A stretch of 12,846 nucleotides of DNA, from contig JASHVA010000081.1 of NCBI GenBank assembly GCA_030039715.1, forward strand, positions 1 to 12,846. Reading direction: 5' to 3'. This document shows, piece after piece, positions 12,739 to 12,846 of this stretch. Every line of letters begins with the position of its first letter. Position 1 is the stretch's first letter. This DNA is from Thermoplasmata archaeon (GTDB lineage: Archaea; Thermoplasmatota; Thermoplasmata; Lutacidiplasmatales; UBA184). A program made the position numbers and the translations under genes. A model generated the notes under the pieces. It worked only from the letters and a program-made list of their open reading frames with translations, ran no database searches and had not been told where the DNA came from.

Positions 12739-12846
12739 CGGGCCTGTCGGGAGTTTCCGCCCCGGGCGCCGGGGCGCCCGGGGCCTTTGAACCCGAGATT
12801 GCTGGCTTAGAAGGCCAGTACTTTATCCAAGCTAAGCTACAGGCCC
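12739..12846 (-). tRNA. tRNA-Arg(TCT) interrupted by a T-loop intron
   Basis: Decodes AGA/AGG arginine codons. Read on the minus strand, the acceptor strand GGGCCTG starts at 12846 (exactly the window edge) and pairs over all seven positions with CAGGCCC (12746-12740); the discriminator is G73 at 12739 and CCA is not encoded. The D arm is GCTT-AGCTTGGATA-AAGT. The anticodon stem CTGGC/GCCAG encloses CTTCTAA, giving anticodon TCT at 12811-12809. The variable loop is CAATC, and the T stem is TCGGG with CCCGA. The T-loop is split: TTCAAA (12791-12786) and T (12752) are separated by 33 nt. Removal gives TTCAAAT and a 75-nt tRNA with all stems intact. Its promoter lies outside the window. Confidence 0.94.
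12753..12785 (-). other. 33-nt tRNA-Arg intron at position 59/60 (BHB motif)
   Basis: The insert contains a GC-only inverted repeat of 12 bp with two central bases (12759-12784), folding as at least an 11-bp hairpin with a four-base loop. The flanks form a bulge-helix-bulge: T stem; bulge AAG (cut AA^G); central helix TTCA with GGAA (three pairs plus A.G mismatch); bulge ACT (cut AC^T). Position, both bulge lengths and the mismatch are the same as in the tRNA-Ala intron at 6079-6107, while the hairpin sequences are unrelated. Confidence 0.87.

Noticed and set aside
12759..12784. Strong GC hairpin after the 11663-12727 gene, first read as a transcription terminator.
   Set aside because: It lies inside the T-loop of the minus-strand tRNA-Arg and is explained by the BHB intron; there is no T-run as expected for an archaeal terminator.

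Overview
The window is a very GC-rich, gene-dense piece of an archaeal chromosome. The evidence for Archaea is direct: both tRNA genes carry bulge-helix-bulge (BHB) type introns, several genes have a TATA-like box about 25-30 nt before the start codon (leaderless transcripts), and the protein families are archaeal: the HMG-CoA synthase/thiolase/DUF35 mevalonate cluster, PAC2 and DUF835. A high-GC member of the Thermoplasmatota fits best (DUF835, bacterial-type DnaK), but that placement is an inference from gene content.

Layout. Positions 1-1316 (-) hold the N-terminal two thirds of DnaK. From 1519 rightwards come a YjjG-like HAD phosphatase, then a two-gene operon (M20D amidohydrolase and a SufS/CsdA-type cysteine desulfurase-like enzyme) overlapping by four bases. 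This operon converges on, and overlaps, a minus-strand pair (120-aa unknown protein, then a PAC2-family protein; 4734-5914). Next is tRNA-Ala(GGC), interrupted by a 29-nt intron in its T-loop. A leaderless HTH regulator gene (6219) then opens a tight run: regulator, HMG-CoA synthase, thiolase homologue, DUF35 Zn-ribbon/OB protein, and a DUF835 protein overlapping DUF35 by four bases. A GT4 glycosyltransferase with a perfect 21-nt inverted repeat before its start follows, then a winged-helix/zinc-ribbon protein of unknown function. The window ends with minus-strand tRNA-Arg(TCT), whose T-loop contains a 33-nt intron at the same site as in tRNA-Ala.

How the genes work together. HMG-CoA synthase, thiolase and DUF35 are known in archaea as one complex that makes HMG-CoA from acetyl-CoA for isoprenoid lipids; the HTH gene just upstream is the obvious candidate regulator. 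The thiolase here lacks the nucleophilic cysteine (Gly87) and the GHP histidine (Arg336), so it may not be a conventional thiolase.

The two points most worth attention are: (1) both tRNA genes present have T-loop introns at 59/60 with the same BHB geometry, suggesting a lineage-wide habit of intron insertion at this unusual site; (2) the active-site-degenerate thiolase inside an otherwise intact mevalonate-entry operon. No gene-free stretch longer than about 200 bases occurs, and I see no CRISPR array, insertion sequence or prophage.
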